A stretch of DNA of 64,000 nt from Sphingorhabdus lutea (GCF_001889025.1 NZ_CP018154.1:2160501-2224500); one strand, 5' to 3'. Numbered from the stretch's first letter, positions 1 through 10,252 are shown. Notes: a model not told the origin generated them from the letters alone. A program made the numbers and translations.

Positions 1-155
1 TGAAATAAATCCCATGTGCCGCCCATATCCTGTCTTTGTTCCAAAATGACATATTTTTTATCGGGAAAATTTTGTGAAAAATGTACCCCGGCGGCAATTC
101 CCGATAGCCCCGCCCCAATGATTAACATGTCCACTTGTTCAATATTTGACGTCAT
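1..155 (-). CDS. Flavin-dependent monooxygenase, N-terminal part (cut by window edge)
   Basis: The reverse strand encodes about 51 residues starting MTSNIEQVDMLIIGAGLSG and running off the window. The GAGLSG stretch is the FAD-binding Rossmann motif, and the later E-Q-R-x-D-M-G-G-T-W run is typical of the flavin-containing or Baeyer-Villiger monooxygenase family (NAD(P)H-dependent oxygenation). Only the FAD-binding N-terminus is visible, so the substrate cannot be named. The gene is divergent from the serine dehydratase gene, with about 200 AT-rich bases between them. Confidence 0.75.
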   Translation of the reverse strand, partial: MTSNIEQVDMLIIGAGLSGIAAGVHFSQNFPDKKYVILEQRQDMGGTWDLF

Positions 156-363
156 TTGGCATCCTCACTCTTTCCTCAAACAAATGATTATAGAAACAAT
201 TGCAATTTACAACCCACAATATAGTTTAATTGGTTAATTAAATACATTGATTAAAAATTGCATCAGCTAAAAATGCGTAAGAAATATAGTTTCAATTGAT
301 ATTTAATTCTGGCCCATCCTAAATTTCACCGCTATGCATGATTGGTAATGAAGGGAGGATAAT

Positions 364-1743
364 ATGTTATCGGTGCTGGATATTTTCCGTGTGGGGCTTG
401 GCCCATCTTCATCCCATACAGTGGGCCCGATGCGCATTGCCCGCCGTTTTTTGGAGGAGGCAGCCCAAAAGAACCAATTGGAAAATTGCGCCCGGCTGCG
501 CATTTCATTGCACGGATCGCTTGCCCTAACGGGAATTGGCCATGCTACAGATACGGCAACATTTTTGGGCTTAATGGGATATTTACCCGAAGAAACCACC
601 CCGCAACAGGCCGAAGCAGCCCTTTTTAACTTAACCCAAAATGGCCAGATTACCTTATATAATGGCCCAACCATCCCATTTGACCAGAGGCGGGATTTGG
701 ACCTGCGCGGTGATATTATTCCGCAAATTCATCCCAATGAAATGCGGCTGCAGCTTTATAATCATGATAATATATTGATTTTCGACCGGATATATTATTC
801 GGTTGGTGGCGGCTTTATTGCAAGCGCCAAACAATTAAACGCACCCACGCCCAATGATCAAATCGCCATCCCGTCCTTTCATCCCCATATATTTGGCTCT
901 GCCGCCGAATTATTGGTCCATTGTGATGTGCTAAAAATGTCTATAGCGGACGTCATTATGGCCAATGAAGATGCGGTGCGCCCCCGCCAAGAAACCGAGG
1001 CAGGATTGGATAAAATTTGGGCGGTGATGAATTTATGTATCGAACGCGGCCTCGCCACAAATGGCATATTACCCGGCGGGTTAAAGGTAAAGCGCCGCGC
1101 GCCAGACCTATATCAAAAACTGATTGATGCGCCCATGTCGAATGAGCGCGAACAATTATTTGACTGGTTAAACGTCTATGCCATGGCCGTGAATGAGGAA
1201 AATGCCGCTGGCGGACGTGTGGTCACCGCCCCCACAAATGGCGCAGCGGGCATTATTCCCGCCGTCATCCGCCATTATTGCGGCGAAGATGAAGGATATA
1301 ATATTTCCAAAATTCGCCAATTTTTGGTCACAGCTGGCGGCATTGCCATGTTATATAAACAACGCGCCTCAATCAGCGGGGCCGAAATGGGATGTCAGGG
1401 AGAGGTTGGCGTGGCCTGTTCCATGGCGGCAGCGGGCCTTGCCGCCATTTGGGGCGGAACAGCGCAACAGGTGGAACATGCCGCCGAAATTGGCATGGAG
1501 CATAATTTGGGCCTCACCTGTGATCCAGTGGGTGGCTTGGTTCAAATACCATGTATAGAACGCAATGCCATTGGCGCGGTAAAGGCGGTTAACGCCGCAC
1601 GCCTTGCCCTGCGTGCGTGCGAAACGCACCATGTTTCACTTGATCAGGTAATTGAAACCATGCGCCAAACCGGATTGGACATGTCCCGCAAATATAAAGA
1701 AACCAGTGAGGGCGGATTGGCCGTTAATGTGGTCGAATGTTAA
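364..1743 (+). CDS. sdaA: L-serine ammonia-lyase (L-serine dehydratase), iron-sulfur type
   Basis: This 459-residue cytosolic enzyme converts L-serine to pyruvate and ammonia. It is the single-chain form, with the beta domain first ([22 protein letters not shown], where the SSSHT motif is characteristic) and the alpha domain from about residue 170. Cysteines in [20 protein letters not shown] and QIPCIERN are the expected ligands of the oxygen-sensitive 4Fe-4S cluster. The length is normal for the family. A strong ribosome-binding site, AAGGGAGGA, lies at 351-359, four bases before the ATG. It stands alone on this strand and is convergent with the DUF3703 gene. Confidence 0.96.
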   Translation: MLSVLDIFRVGLGPSSSHTVGPMRIARRFLEEAAQKNQLENCARLRISLHGSLALTGIGHATDTATFLGLMGYLPEETTPQQAEAALFNLTQNGQITLYNGPTIPFDQRRDLDLRGDIIPQIHPNEMRLQLYNHDNILIFDRIYYSVGGGFIASAKQLNAPTPNDQIAIPSFHPHIFGSAAELLVHCDVLKMSIADVIMANEDAVRPRQETEAGLDKIWAVMNLCIERGLATNGILPGGLKVKRRAPDLYQKLIDAPMSNEREQLFDWLNVYAMAVNEENAAGGRVVTAPTNGAAGIIPAVIRHYCGEDEGYNISKIRQFLVTAGGIAMLYKQRASISGAEMGCQGEVGVACSMAAAGLAAIWGGTAQQVEHAAEIGMEHNLGLTCDPVGGLVQIPCIERNAIGAVKAVNAARLALRACETHHVSLDQVIETMRQTGLDMSRKYKETSEGGLAVNVVEC

Positions 1744-1759
1744 TCAACAACCTTAATGC

Positions 1760-2140
1760 TTAATCAAAGCGCAAATCATCGGGAATTTCCATTGGTGCAA
1801 AGGCGCTGACATGCGACCTGCCATTATTCCCCATGGGCAGACGTCCAGTTATATTACCCAATGGCGCAAGGATTAACCGAAAAACCTGCCCCCCTATTTC
1901 ACGAAAATCCCAAAGGGAAACCGCAAAACAAAGCATGAGCCAATGCACATGTAAATGTTCAAAAAAATAAGCCTGCCCCAAAATATGGGCGCGTTCCAAA
2001 TGCAGCCATGCCAGCGCGATATTATCATTTTTTGAGCCGTTATTTGAACCATTTTCACGGCCTGCACCTATGGCTGAACTGCGCGCCTCGCGATAGGCGG
2101 AAATTTCATCCTGAAATTTTTGACGCCTGTCCTTTATCAT
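1760..2140 (-). CDS. DUF3703 family protein
   Basis: The protein (126 residues from this start) has the DUF3703 signature: W-x-x-LERAHILGQ, then H-x-H-V-H-W-L-M-L, and a C-terminal VSAFAPMEIPDDL. The family is small and without known function; some members sit near metal-resistance genes, but here the neighbours are serine dehydratase and tRNA-Leu. The frame extends 15 codons further upstream, but the ATG at 2140 is preceded by GGAG about six bases away and gives the usual family N-terminus, so I chose it. Confidence 0.82.
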   Translation of the reverse strand: MIKDRRQKFQDEISAYREARSSAIGAGRENGSNNGSKNDNIALAWLHLERAHILGQAYFFEHLHVHWLMLCFAVSLWDFREIGGQVFRLILAPLGNITGRLPMGNNGRSHVSAFAPMEIPDDLRFD

Positions 2141-2259
2141 CCCCTGCTCCCATATATATTCACCGCTTAAATACATTTGCCACAATGACGCTATATATAA
2201 TCATTATTTTGGGGGGGATAGCAATTATCTATGAAAATATATTTCACAAAAAAAGGAAA

Positions 2260-2344
2260 TGGTGCCCCTGGCCCGACTCGAACGGGCACTCCGTTAAGAA
2301 CTGCATTTTGAGTGCAGCGCGTCTACCAATTCCACCACAGGGGC
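2260..2344 (-). tRNA. tRNA-Leu (anticodon CAA)
   Basis: The 85-nt gene folds as a tRNA with a long variable arm. The acceptor stem GCCCCTG pairs with CAGGGGC, the anticodon stem CTGCA/TGCAG encloses the loop CTCAAAA with anticodon CAA, and the T-arm is GTTCGAGTC. The CCA end is encoded in the DNA. Confidence 0.97.
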
Positions 2345-2474
2345 ACGTCACAAATCAAATATCTAAAGCGATAGATGCTTGGTGAAGCGGCTGATTAGCC
2401 TAGGCTTGATGATGATGCAATCCCAAAAATGACAAAAATTGCACTAAAAACATAGTTAGTCGAAAAAAAGATTA

Positions 2475-3902
2475 TTACTTTAACTCACGATCCAATGTTT
2501 TATGCGTTGCTTTGCCATAGGGCGGCTTAAATCCTGCGATTTTGGCAACATCAAATTTTGCCTGATGATAAATGGCGCGCATATGGCTAAATGTCTTAAA
2601 TCCATCAAATCCATGATAATTGCCCATGCCCGATGGCCCAACCCCGCCAAAGGGCAAATCTTCCATCGCATTATGGAATATAACATCATTGACTGTTGCC
2701 CCACCAGAAATGGTGCGGGTCAGCACCTTATTTTCCTCTGCTTGGTCAGCGCCAAAATAATAAAGCCCCAAGGGCCGATCTTTTGAATTCACATAATCAA
2801 TTGCTTCATCAATATTTTCATATGTTTTCACGGGCAAAATCGGACCAAAAATTTCATCCTGCATCACCATCATATCATCGGTAACATTGCGCACTATGGT
2901 AAGCGGCATTTTATTACCATTGCTTGATGCAAAATCTTCACCTGCCGGATTAACCTCTATCAACTCGGCACCTTTGGCCTTTGCATCGTTTAAATATCCC
3001 TGCAATCTTTCATAATTGCGGCCATTTACCACCGATGTATAATCTTCATTGGATAATAATGTCGGATACATTGCCGCCACGCCATTTTGAACACCGGCAA
3101 TCATTTCCATCTCTTGATCCTTGGCCACAAATAAATAATCCGGCGCAAGGCAAATTTGCCCCGCATTCATCATTTTGCCAAGCGCGATACGCTCCCCAGC
3201 CTTTGTCTTATCTGCGCTGCGTCCAATGATGGTGGGGGATTTGCCGCCCAATTCCAATGTTACCGGCACCAAATTATCCGCCGCAGCGCGCATAATATGC
3301 TTACCCACGCTGGTCGCGCCGGTAAAAATCATATGGTCAAATGGCAAATTGGAAAATGCTATGCCGACTTCTGCGTCGCCTGTAAAAACCGACATTTCAC
3401 ATGGTTCAAAATATTGCGGGACGAGCTCTTCTAATAATGCCGATACTTGCGGCGTAAATTCCGAAGGCTTTACCATGGCGCGATTACCCGCCGCCAATAT
3501 GCCGGCCATGGGCACCATCACCATGCCAATGGGAAAATTCCACGGCGCAACCACGCCCACTACACCCTTTGGTTGATACGCCACCTTTGCCTTTGCCCCC
3601 AATAGGCCAAGGGGAAAAGTGGGTTTACGCTTTTCATCACGTGACCAGCTTTTCATATGCTTTTTTGCATGTTTTAATGCGCTAACCGATGGCATAATAT
3701 CGGTCATCAATGTTTGTTCGGTGCTGCGGTGGCCAAAATCTGCGCTGACTGCCTTGGCAAAATCATCTTTATGATCAATTAACAGGGCGATTGCCCGGTT
3801 AATCCTGTCTTCTCTCGCCGACATGCTTTCGGGCATGGATTGTGTAAACGCGCTTCTTTGCTTGTTTAAAATATCCATCATCGTGTCAAATTTATCTGGC
3901 AT
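2475..3902 (-). CDS. Aldehyde dehydrogenase, coniferyl-aldehyde-dehydrogenase-like
   Basis: This 475-residue NAD(P)-dependent aldehyde dehydrogenase is of the class-3/coniferyl aldehyde dehydrogenase type, which oxidises aldehydes to carboxylic acids. Visible motifs are VVAPWNFP (coenzyme pocket), FTGATSVGKHI, the general base Glu in VTLELGGKSP, and the nucleophile Cys in NAGQICLAPDY, about 35 residues downstream as expected. The C-terminus FGGVGPSGMGNYHG is typical of the class-3 branch. It appears monocistronic, separated by about 100 bases from mmsB. The substrate is not determinable; coniferyl or a medium-chain aldehyde are candidates. Confidence 0.88.
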   Translation of the reverse strand: MPDKFDTMMDILNKQRSAFTQSMPESMSAREDRINRAIALLIDHKDDFAKAVSADFGHRSTEQTLMTDIMPSVSALKHAKKHMKSWSRDEKRKPTFPLGLLGAKAKVAYQPKGVVGVVAPWNFPIGMVMVPMAGILAAGNRAMVKPSEFTPQVSALLEELVPQYFEPCEMSVFTGDAEVGIAFSNLPFDHMIFTGATSVGKHIMRAAADNLVPVTLELGGKSPTIIGRSADKTKAGERIALGKMMNAGQICLAPDYLFVAKDQEMEMIAGVQNGVAAMYPTLLSNEDYTSVVNGRNYERLQGYLNDAKAKGAELIEVNPAGEDFASSNGNKMPLTIVRNVTDDMMVMQDEIFGPILPVKTYENIDEAIDYVNSKDRPLGLYYFGADQAEENKVLTRTISGGATVNDVIFHNAMEDLPFGGVGPSGMGNYHGFDGFKTFSHMRAIYHQAKFDVAKIAGFKPPYGKATHKTLDRELK

Positions 3903-4004
3903 CCGCTCTATTCCTTCTCTCTATTTTGTGACATGCTACCAAAAATAGGGAGAGATAAGAAACATAAATTTCATTAGTCAATTAAACAGTGAAATTTTAA
4001 AAGC

Positions 4005-4874
4005 TTATAGATTATTTATTATCGCGGAAAAGTCCAAATCACCAGAACCCGCCGCATCAAATGCCTCATAAATTTGTGCCGCGCGCGCGCCCATGGGAAC
4101 ATCTGCGCCCGCGCTTTGCGCCGCCTCCATCGCAAGGCGCAAATCTTTTAACATTAACGCAGTGGCAAAACCGCCCGCATAATCATTATCTGCAGGAGAT
4201 TGCGGACCGACATTTGGCACGGGGCAATAACTGGTCATCGACCAATTTTGGCCCGATGCCTTTGATGAAATGTCATAAAAAGTCTGTAGGTCCAATCCCA
4301 ATTTTTCGGCCAATTTAAATGTTTCACAGGTGGCAATCATCGACGCGCCCAACAGCATATTATTGCATATTTTTGCCGCTTGCCCTGCGCCGCTTTCCCC
4401 TGCATGAATAACCGCCTTGCCCATGGCGGCCAAAATTGGCTCTGCACGCGTAAATGCGGTTTTTGTACCGCCCACCATGAAGGTAAGCGTGCCACCATTG
4501 GCCGCCGCTATCCCGCCGGAAACAGGCGCATCGACCATATTATATCCCGCCTTTTTTGCCGCCGCATTGACCCGCCGCGCCGTATCCACATCAATGGTTG
4601 AGCAATCCAATAATAAGGCAGATGTCGGCGCATGGTTCATTACATCATTGCTATATACTGCCTCTACAATCTTGCCATTGGGCAACATGGTGACAACTGC
4701 ATCCATACCCATTACAGCCTGTTTTGCATCGGTAAAAACATCGCATCCATTTACCTTTGCCTTGGCCAGCGCATCGGGGGACAGGTCAAAGGCATTAACT
4801 TGATGCCCCGCCTTTACCAAATTGGCCGCCATGCCGCCGCCCATATTGCCAAGGCCGATAAATGCGATTTTCAT
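4005..4874 (-). CDS. mmsB: 3-hydroxyisobutyrate dehydrogenase
   Basis: The 289-residue enzyme oxidises 3-hydroxyisobutyrate to methylmalonate semialdehyde with NAD in valine breakdown. The N-terminal Rossmann motif is GLGNMGGGMA. The substrate-binding DAPVSGGIAAANGGTL follows near residue 120, and the catalytic Lys lies in AAKICNNMLLG. It is the last gene of a leftward operon containing the preceding steps (acyl-CoA dehydrogenase, hydratase, 3-hydroxyisobutyryl-CoA hydrolase) and the following one (MmsA); only three bases separate it from the hydratase gene, which strongly supports the assignment. Confidence 0.93.
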   Translation of the reverse strand: MKIAFIGLGNMGGGMAANLVKAGHQVNAFDLSPDALAKAKVNGCDVFTDAKQAVMGMDAVVTMLPNGKIVEAVYSNDVMNHAPTSALLLDCSTIDVDTARRVNAAAKKAGYNMVDAPVSGGIAAANGGTLTFMVGGTKTAFTRAEPILAAMGKAVIHAGESGAGQAAKICNNMLLGASMIATCETFKLAEKLGLDLQTFYDISSKASGQNWSMTSYCPVPNVGPQSPADNDYAGGFATALMLKDLRLAMEAAQSAGADVPMGARAAQIYEAFDAAGSGDLDFSAIINNL

Positions 4875-4877
4875 TTC

Positions 4878-5654
4878 TTATTTCCCCGTCCAATTTCCAG
4901 CACGTTTTTCGACAAAGGCCGCCATGCCTTCTTTTTGGTCCTCACTACCGAATAAACCGTGAAATAGACGGCGTTCAAAATTAATGCCCTGTGCCAAATT
5001 GGTTTCAAAGGCTGCGTTGACCATTTCTTTACATGCCAATGCGGCAAGCGGTGCCATGCCCGCAATTTGCTCTGCTGTTTTCATCGCCTCATCCACCAAA
5101 TCGGCGGCAGGGATAACTCGGGCGACAAGGCCGGATTGCTCCGCCTCCACCGCGCCCATCATGCGGCCAGTTAAGCACATTTCCATCGCCTTTGCCTTGC
5201 CAATGGCGCGGGTTAAACGTTGTGACCCGCCCATTCCCGGGGTTACCGCCAATTTTATTTCCGGCTGGCCAAATTTCGCTTTATCCCCGGCCAAAATAAA
5301 ATCGGCCATCATGGCAAGTTCACAGCCGCCGCCCAAAGCAAAACCGTTCACCGCCGCAATCCATGGTTTGCGGGTGGCGGTGATGCGTTCATATCCGCCA
5401 AAAAAATTGCCGCCATACATTTGGGCAAAGCTTTGGCTGGACATTTCCTTAATATCTGCGCCGGCGGCAAATGCCTTTTCACTGCCCGTTAGGACCGCGC
5501 ATTTTTGGCTGTCATCGGCATCAAATGCCGCAAAGGCATCAACCATATCGGCCAAAATTTGGCTGTTTAATGCGTTTAACGCCTCTGGCCGGTTCAAGGT
5601 GATGAGGGTAACTGCGCCCTTTTTTTCGACAATAATTGTTTCATATTTGTTCAT
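4878..5654 (-). CDS. Enoyl-CoA hydratase (valine degradation operon)
   Basis: A crotonase-fold hydratase, here most likely hydrating methacrylyl-CoA to 3-hydroxyisobutyryl-CoA. The oxyanion-hole motifs are [12 protein letters not shown] and [14 protein letters not shown], and the two catalytic glutamates fall in GGGCELA and [13 protein letters not shown]. The frame opens four codons earlier, but the ATG at 5654 overlaps the stop of the upstream hydrolase gene as ATGA, implying translational coupling, so I take it as the start (258 residues). Confidence 0.92.
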   Translation of the reverse strand: MNKYETIIVEKKGAVTLITLNRPEALNALNSQILADMVDAFAAFDADDSQKCAVLTGSEKAFAAGADIKEMSSQSFAQMYGGNFFGGYERITATRKPWIAAVNGFALGGGCELAMMADFILAGDKAKFGQPEIKLAVTPGMGGSQRLTRAIGKAKAMEMCLTGRMMGAVEAEQSGLVARVIPAADLVDEAMKTAEQIAGMAPLAALACKEMVNAAFETNLAQGINFERRLFHGLFGSEDQKEGMAAFVEKRAGNWTGK

Positions 5655-6718
5655 AATGGTTTCCATTCCTTATCCTGTAGCAATGGCGTGAAAATCGCGT
5701 CCAACATGTCATTTGTCATTTCCTCTGGCGTTGCGGGCGACCATTTGGGTTCATTATCCTTATCTATGATAAGCGCACGCACCCCTTCGATAAAATCATG
5801 CATTTCCACAACGCGCGCGCCAATGGCATATTCCTGTTTCATTTGCGCGGCAAAATTGGGCATTAACGCCCCTTCGGCCAATTGACGCAGCGCCACCTTG
5901 CATGTTTGGGGGGATTTTGTGCCCAGCGTGTCACGCTCCTTCGCGGCCCAATCGCTATCGTCTTTTTCCAATGACGCCAAAATTTCTTCATATTTATCGG
6001 AAGCAAAATGACGGTTAATTTTGTCAATATTCGCCTCTATTCTTGCCGGAGGAGGTGTGACAGACAAATCCCCCAAAATTCCCGCTATACGGTCCGGATT
6101 TTTGGCAATGCGCTGTTTCGCTTCGTCCAATTTATCCGATGGCAAATAATGGGTGGCAAGGCCAAGGGACAGGCATTCCGCCCCATCCAATCGTGCGCCG
6201 GTCAGCGCTAAAAATTGCCCCACGCGCCCTTCCAACCTTGGCAAAAACCAACCGCCGCCAACATCAGGGAATAACCCAATTCCGGTTTCCGGCATGGCAA
6301 AACGGGTGTTTTCGGTGGCCACGCGATATTTGGCGGGCTGTGAAATACCTACACCGCCGCCCATGGTTATCCCATCCATAAAGGCGACAACCGGCTTGTC
6401 ATATTCAAATAATAAATGGTTTAATTGATATTCGGTATAGAAAAATTCACGCGCCTCGCGCCCCTTCTCTGCCCCTTCCAATGCGCCGCTTTGCGCCAAC
6501 ATGCGAATATCGCCGCCTGCACAAAAACCGCGCCCTTCGCTATGGTCAATCATCACCGCTTGAACGGCATCATCACCGCGCCATTTTACCAATGCGTCTA
6601 TCATCGCGGCGCACATTTCATGGTTTAACGCATGAATGGCCTTTGGTCTATTCAAGGTTAAATATCCCGCCTGCCCATCAATTTTTGTGATTAAATCTTC
6701 GGTCATATTTTTTGTCAT
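5651..6718 (-). CDS. 3-hydroxyisobutyryl-CoA hydrolase
   Basis: A 355-residue crotonase-superfamily thioesterase releasing 3-hydroxyisobutyrate from its CoA ester. Length and motifs ([43 protein letters not shown]) separate this branch from the shorter hydratases. It overlaps the upstream acyl-CoA dehydrogenase stop (TAATG) and the downstream hydratase start (ATGA), so the three proteins are probably made in fixed proportion from one message. Confidence 0.93.
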   Translation of the reverse strand: MTKNMTEDLITKIDGQAGYLTLNRPKAIHALNHEMCAAMIDALVKWRGDDAVQAVMIDHSEGRGFCAGGDIRMLAQSGALEGAEKGREAREFFYTEYQLNHLLFEYDKPVVAFMDGITMGGGVGISQPAKYRVATENTRFAMPETGIGLFPDVGGGWFLPRLEGRVGQFLALTGARLDGAECLSLGLATHYLPSDKLDEAKQRIAKNPDRIAGILGDLSVTPPPARIEANIDKINRHFASDKYEEILASLEKDDSDWAAKERDTLGTKSPQTCKVALRQLAEGALMPNFAAQMKQEYAIGARVVEMHDFIEGVRALIIDKDNEPKWSPATPEEMTNDMLDAIFTPLLQDKEWKPL

Positions 6719-7872
6719 TATTGCCTGCCCAATTCACGCGAAATAATCATCCGCATTACCTGATTTGTACCTTCCAAAATGGAATGGACGCGCAAATCAC
6801 GCCAAAAACGCTCAATCGGATAATCTTGTAAATAACCATATCCGCCGAAAAGCTGCAATGCCTGATCCACAATTTTCGAACCATTATCGGTGGCAAGCCG
6901 TTTGGCCATGGCGGCAAATTTGGTTTTATCGGGCGCATTATCAGTTACCTTTGCCGCCGCCATATATAATAAAGCACGCGCGGCTTCCAAATCGGTGGCC
7001 ATATCGGCAAGGGTGAATTGCGTGTTTTGAAAATCGGCAATTGCCTTGCCAAATTGGTGGCGATCCTTGGTATATGCCATCGCCTCGTCAAGGCAGCGTT
7101 GCGCCCCGCCTAGGCTGCATGCGCCAATATTTAACCGCCCGCCATCAAGGCCGGCCATGGCAAAGCGAAATCCCTCACCCTCGCCGCCGACACGGTTGGC
7201 CACGGGCACTTTCACATTGTCAAAATGCACCTGCGCCGTGGGGGATGCATTCCACCCCAATTTTTTCTCGGCCGCACCAAATGTTAAACCATCCATATCC
7301 TTTTCAATGACAAGGCAGCTGACACCTCTTGCGCCCCCCTGTTCATTGGCATCACTGGTCCGCACCATGGTGACATAAACATCATTTACCCCGGCCCCTG
7401 AAATAAATTGCTTGCCGCCATTGACGATATAATGGTCGCCCTCTAACCGCGCGGTTGTTTTCATGGCGGCAGCGTCCGACCCGCTCCCCGGCTCGGTCAG
7501 GCAGTAGCTTGCAATTTTTTCCATGGAAATAAGGTCGGGCAGGAAACGCGATTTTAATTCCGCCGAACCAAAGCTGTCAATCATCCATGCTGCCATATTG
7601 TGAATGGAAATAAAGGCCGATGTCGCGGCACAACCATAGGACATGGCCTCCATAATAATCGCCGCCTCCAACCGGCCAAGGCCGATACCGCCGCTTTCCT
7701 CCGACACGTAAATCCCGCCAAAGCCAAGTTCCGCCGTGCTTTTAATCACATCTTTGGGAAAATGCTTTTCCTCATCCCATTTGGCCGCAAATGGCGTGAT
7801 ATTATCCGCGGTAAATCGCTGCGCCATTTCCTGTATAGCCAATTGATCATCGGTTAATGCAAATTGGTTCAT
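6718..7872 (-). CDS. Acyl-CoA dehydrogenase (probable isobutyryl-CoA dehydrogenase)
   Basis: A 384-residue FAD-dependent acyl-CoA dehydrogenase. It shows YCLTEPGSGSDAAAMKT (substrate and flavin contacts), the QLFGGYGYLQDYPIERFWRD segment and the C-terminal ILEGTNQVMRMIISRELG, in which the Glu is the probable catalytic base. The operon context, with all following steps of valine degradation, suggests isobutyryl-CoA as substrate; isovaleryl- or 2-methylbutyryl-CoA cannot be excluded from sequence alone. Confidence 0.92.
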   Translation of the reverse strand: MNQFALTDDQLAIQEMAQRFTADNITPFAAKWDEEKHFPKDVIKSTAELGFGGIYVSEESGGIGLGRLEAAIIMEAMSYGCAATSAFISIHNMAAWMIDSFGSAELKSRFLPDLISMEKIASYCLTEPGSGSDAAAMKTTARLEGDHYIVNGGKQFISGAGVNDVYVTMVRTSDANEQGGARGVSCLVIEKDMDGLTFGAAEKKLGWNASPTAQVHFDNVKVPVANRVGGEGEGFRFAMAGLDGGRLNIGACSLGGAQRCLDEAMAYTKDRHQFGKAIADFQNTQFTLADMATDLEAARALLYMAAAKVTDNAPDKTKFAAMAKRLATDNGSKIVDQALQLFGGYGYLQDYPIERFWRDLRVHSILEGTNQVMRMIISRELGRQ

Positions 7873-7929
7873 TGTTCATCCCTTTTGACAATGCGGCCCA
7901 ATGTCTCCACCATGCCGCCATATTATTCA

Positions 7930-8316
7930 TTATTTTGCTGGGCCAATTAAATCCCATAAATTGCCATATAAATCTTCAAAAACAACAACTGTACCAAATG
8001 GTTCATGACGAATATTTTCCATAAAATTCACCCCTTCATCCGCCATATGGTCATATTGTTCATTAAAATTTTGGACATTTAAGAAAAATCCAACGCGCCC
8101 GCCATGTTGGTTTCCCACGGCAGCACGCTGTCCATTATCACTTGCCTTGGCCAATAATAACCCCATTTTTCCGGCGGCAGGGCGAACGACAACCCATTGT
8201 TTACCCTCGCCCATTTCTTGATTAACATCCAAAATGAAACGCAGTTTTTTAACAAAAAAATCAATCGCCTCATCATAATCATTGACCAAAAATGTCGCCA
8301 AATCAATGTGCATCAT
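7930..8316 (-). CDS. VOC (glyoxalase/bleomycin-resistance fold) protein
   Basis: A single-domain vicinal-oxygen-chelate protein of about 128 residues, beginning MMHIDLATFLVNDYDEAIDFFVKKL. The beta-alpha-beta-beta-beta pattern, the near-C-terminal VVFEDLYGNLWDLIGP and the histidine in the first strand fit metal-dependent VOC enzymes. The upstream extension would need a TTG start; two adjacent ATG codons (8316 and 8313) follow a GGGG stretch. It lies inside the valine operon between mmsA and the acyl-CoA dehydrogenase gene. Its reaction is unknown. Confidence 0.8.
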   Translation of the reverse strand: MMHIDLATFLVNDYDEAIDFFVKKLRFILDVNQEMGEGKQWVVVRPAAGKMGLLLAKASDNGQRAAVGNQHGGRVGFFLNVQNFNEQYDHMADEGVNFMENIRHEPFGTVVVFEDLYGNLWDLIGPAK

Positions 8317-8340
8317 TAACCCCAACTCATCCCTTTCAAA

Positions 8341-9843
8341 TCATCCCATTGTTGGAATGACAAAGGCGTTTCCTTGCGCCCCATCCGCGCTGCCATCGGG
8401 CCATCTTTGCGTAATAGTTTTCACCTTGGTCCAAAATTTCACGCCCTCCATACCATGTTGGTTGGTGTCGCCAAAGGCGCTTCGTTTCCATCCGCCAAAG
8501 CTGTGATAGGCAACGGGAACGGGAATGGGCACATTTATGCCCACCATGCCCACATTGACGCGGGCGGCAAATTCGCGCGCGGCATTACCATTGCGGGTAA
8601 AAATCGCCACGCCATTACCATATTGATGCTGGCTGGGCAATGCGAGTGCTTCTTCAAAATTATCTGCCCGCACCATTTGCAATACTGGTCCGAAAATTTC
8701 TTCCTTATAGCTTTCCATATCGGGGGTGACATGGTCAAATAATGATGGGCCGATAAAGAAACCCTTTTCATGCCCCTGTAGCGTAAAGCCGCGTCCATCG
8801 ACCACCAATTCCGCGCCCTCATCCACGCCCTTTTGTATCCACCCTTCGACTTTTTGCTTATGCGCCTCGGTCACTACTGGGCCATAATGCGCCTCATCAT
8901 CGGTGGAAATGCCCACGCGCAATGCATCAATGGCAGGGATTAATTTTTCGCGCAGCTTATCTGCGGTTTCATTGCTCACGGGAACTACAACGGGCAAGGC
9001 CATGCACCGTTCGCCCGCGCTGCCAAATGCTGCGCCGGACAAATCATTGACCACTTGGTCAAGATCGGCATCGGGCATGATGATGGCGTGGTTTTTCGCG
9101 CCGCCCATTGCCTGAACCCGTTTTCCGGCGGCCACCCCGCGATTATATACATAATGCGCAATATCGCTGCTCCCGACAAAGCTTACCCCGCCAATGGCCG
9201 GATGGTCCAAAATGGCATCTACCATTTCCTTATCCCCATGCACACATTGCAAAATACCCTCGGGCAGGCCCGCCTCCAACATTAATTCGGTTAAACGAAC
9301 CGGCACGCTGGGGTCGCGTTCGGATGGTTTCAATATAAATGCATTGCCCGTGGCAATGGCCGGGCCAAACATCCACATCGGAATCATCGCGGGAAAGTTA
9401 AATGGCGTAATCCCCGCGCCAATGCCCAATGGTTGACGCATGGAATATACATCAATGCCCGGACCTGCGCCCTGTGTATATTCACCCTTTAATATGTGCG
9501 GAATGCCACAGCAAAATTCGATAACCTCCAAACCGCGCTGCACATCGCCGCGCGAATCCGCAATCACCTTGCCATGCTCAGCAGACAGCATATGGGCCAA
9601 TTCTTCCATATTGGCCTCCACCAGTTCCTTAAATTTAAACATAATCCGCGCACGGCGTTGCGGATTGGTGGCGGCCCATGCGGGCTGCGCCGCCAATGCA
9701 GCATCAACCGCCTGTTGCAGGACCGCCGCATCACCCAATTCAACCTCCGCCTGTATGACACCATTATTGGGATCATAAATGGGCGACGTCCGCCCACCAG
9801 AAGATGTTGAAGAACCGACGATATTATGTGTGATTTTGCGCAT
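8341..9843 (-). CDS. mmsA: Methylmalonate-semialdehyde dehydrogenase (CoA-acylating)
   Basis: A 500-residue CoA-dependent aldehyde dehydrogenase converting methylmalonate semialdehyde to propionyl-CoA, the last valine-specific step. Motifs are ITPFNFPAMIPMW, ILKPSERDPS, GVSFVGSSDIAHYVY and the nucleophile in GSAGERCMALP; as usual for this family, the catalytic-base Glu of other aldehyde dehydrogenases is not present. The start at 9843 (MRKITHNIVG) follows an AGGAA motif. It is the first gene of the leftward mms operon, so the operon promoter should lie in 9844-10100. Confidence 0.95.
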   Translation of the reverse strand: MRKITHNIVGSSTSSGGRTSPIYDPNNGVIQAEVELGDAAVLQQAVDAALAAQPAWAATNPQRRARIMFKFKELVEANMEELAHMLSAEHGKVIADSRGDVQRGLEVIEFCCGIPHILKGEYTQGAGPGIDVYSMRQPLGIGAGITPFNFPAMIPMWMFGPAIATGNAFILKPSERDPSVPVRLTELMLEAGLPEGILQCVHGDKEMVDAILDHPAIGGVSFVGSSDIAHYVYNRGVAAGKRVQAMGGAKNHAIIMPDADLDQVVNDLSGAAFGSAGERCMALPVVVPVSNETADKLREKLIPAIDALRVGISTDDEAHYGPVVTEAHKQKVEGWIQKGVDEGAELVVDGRGFTLQGHEKGFFIGPSLFDHVTPDMESYKEEIFGPVLQMVRADNFEEALALPSQHQYGNGVAIFTRNGNAAREFAARVNVGMVGINVPIPVPVAYHSFGGWKRSAFGDTNQHGMEGVKFWTKVKTITQRWPDGSADGAQGNAFVIPTMG

Positions 9844-10155
9844 TATGTTCCTTTCCCCTGCCCTAATTTGGGCCAATTAAAATCCCGTAATTGGTCTGAA
9901 AAACTACTCTCATTAGGGCAACAAAATTAATTTTAACAACCTAAAAGTTTCTTTCGCAACTATAATATTTAATTCAACAGTTAATTAATGCACAGACAAA
10001 TAACATAAAGTCAAGATTTCGTGACGCACTTATGTTGTAACTATTATGAAAAATTACTATATCACAAATAGTTGCGACCAAATGATTATCTTTCATGGTC
10101 CAAATGTTCATTCTGTGGGTTGAATTTAATGTCCAACGCTATCATATTGTCATCG

Positions 10156-10252
10156 GATGGGTAACTCTCCCCCTCTGATGCCCGTCCAACGCGCCTTGAT
10201 GAAGGGCGCACTCCCTGAACCTTACCACCCCCGATGGGGGTGGTATTTTTTT
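10156..10252 (+). ncRNA. Candidate trans-acting small RNA with C-rich loop
   Basis: In the 518-base gap between mmsA and the amidohydrolase gene, the plus strand can form three successive hairpins. The first (10156-10161 with 10181-10186, one G-T pair) presents a loop with CTCTCCCCCTCT. The second is 10191-10195 with 10205-10209. The third is a perfect terminator (10224-10244 plus seven T). A possible promoter lies just upstream: TTGAAT at 10120-10125, a 17-base spacer and CATATT at 10143-10148. The C-rich loop is complementary to Shine-Dalgarno sequences, as in known alphaproteobacterial sRNAs. No open frame with a ribosome-binding site is seen here. Confidence 0.5.
10224..10252 (+). terminator. 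Rho-independent terminator
   Basis: A perfect nine-base-pair stem (10224-10232 with 10236-10244) with a three-base loop is followed by A and seven T. No protein gene ends here on the plus strand, so it most likely ends the candidate small RNA just upstream. Confidence 0.8.

Noticed and set aside
5000..5691. Long plus-strand frame opposite the enoyl-CoA hydratase gene
   Set aside because: Antisense shadow of a conserved gene; the residue mix is typical of a reverse-complement frame.
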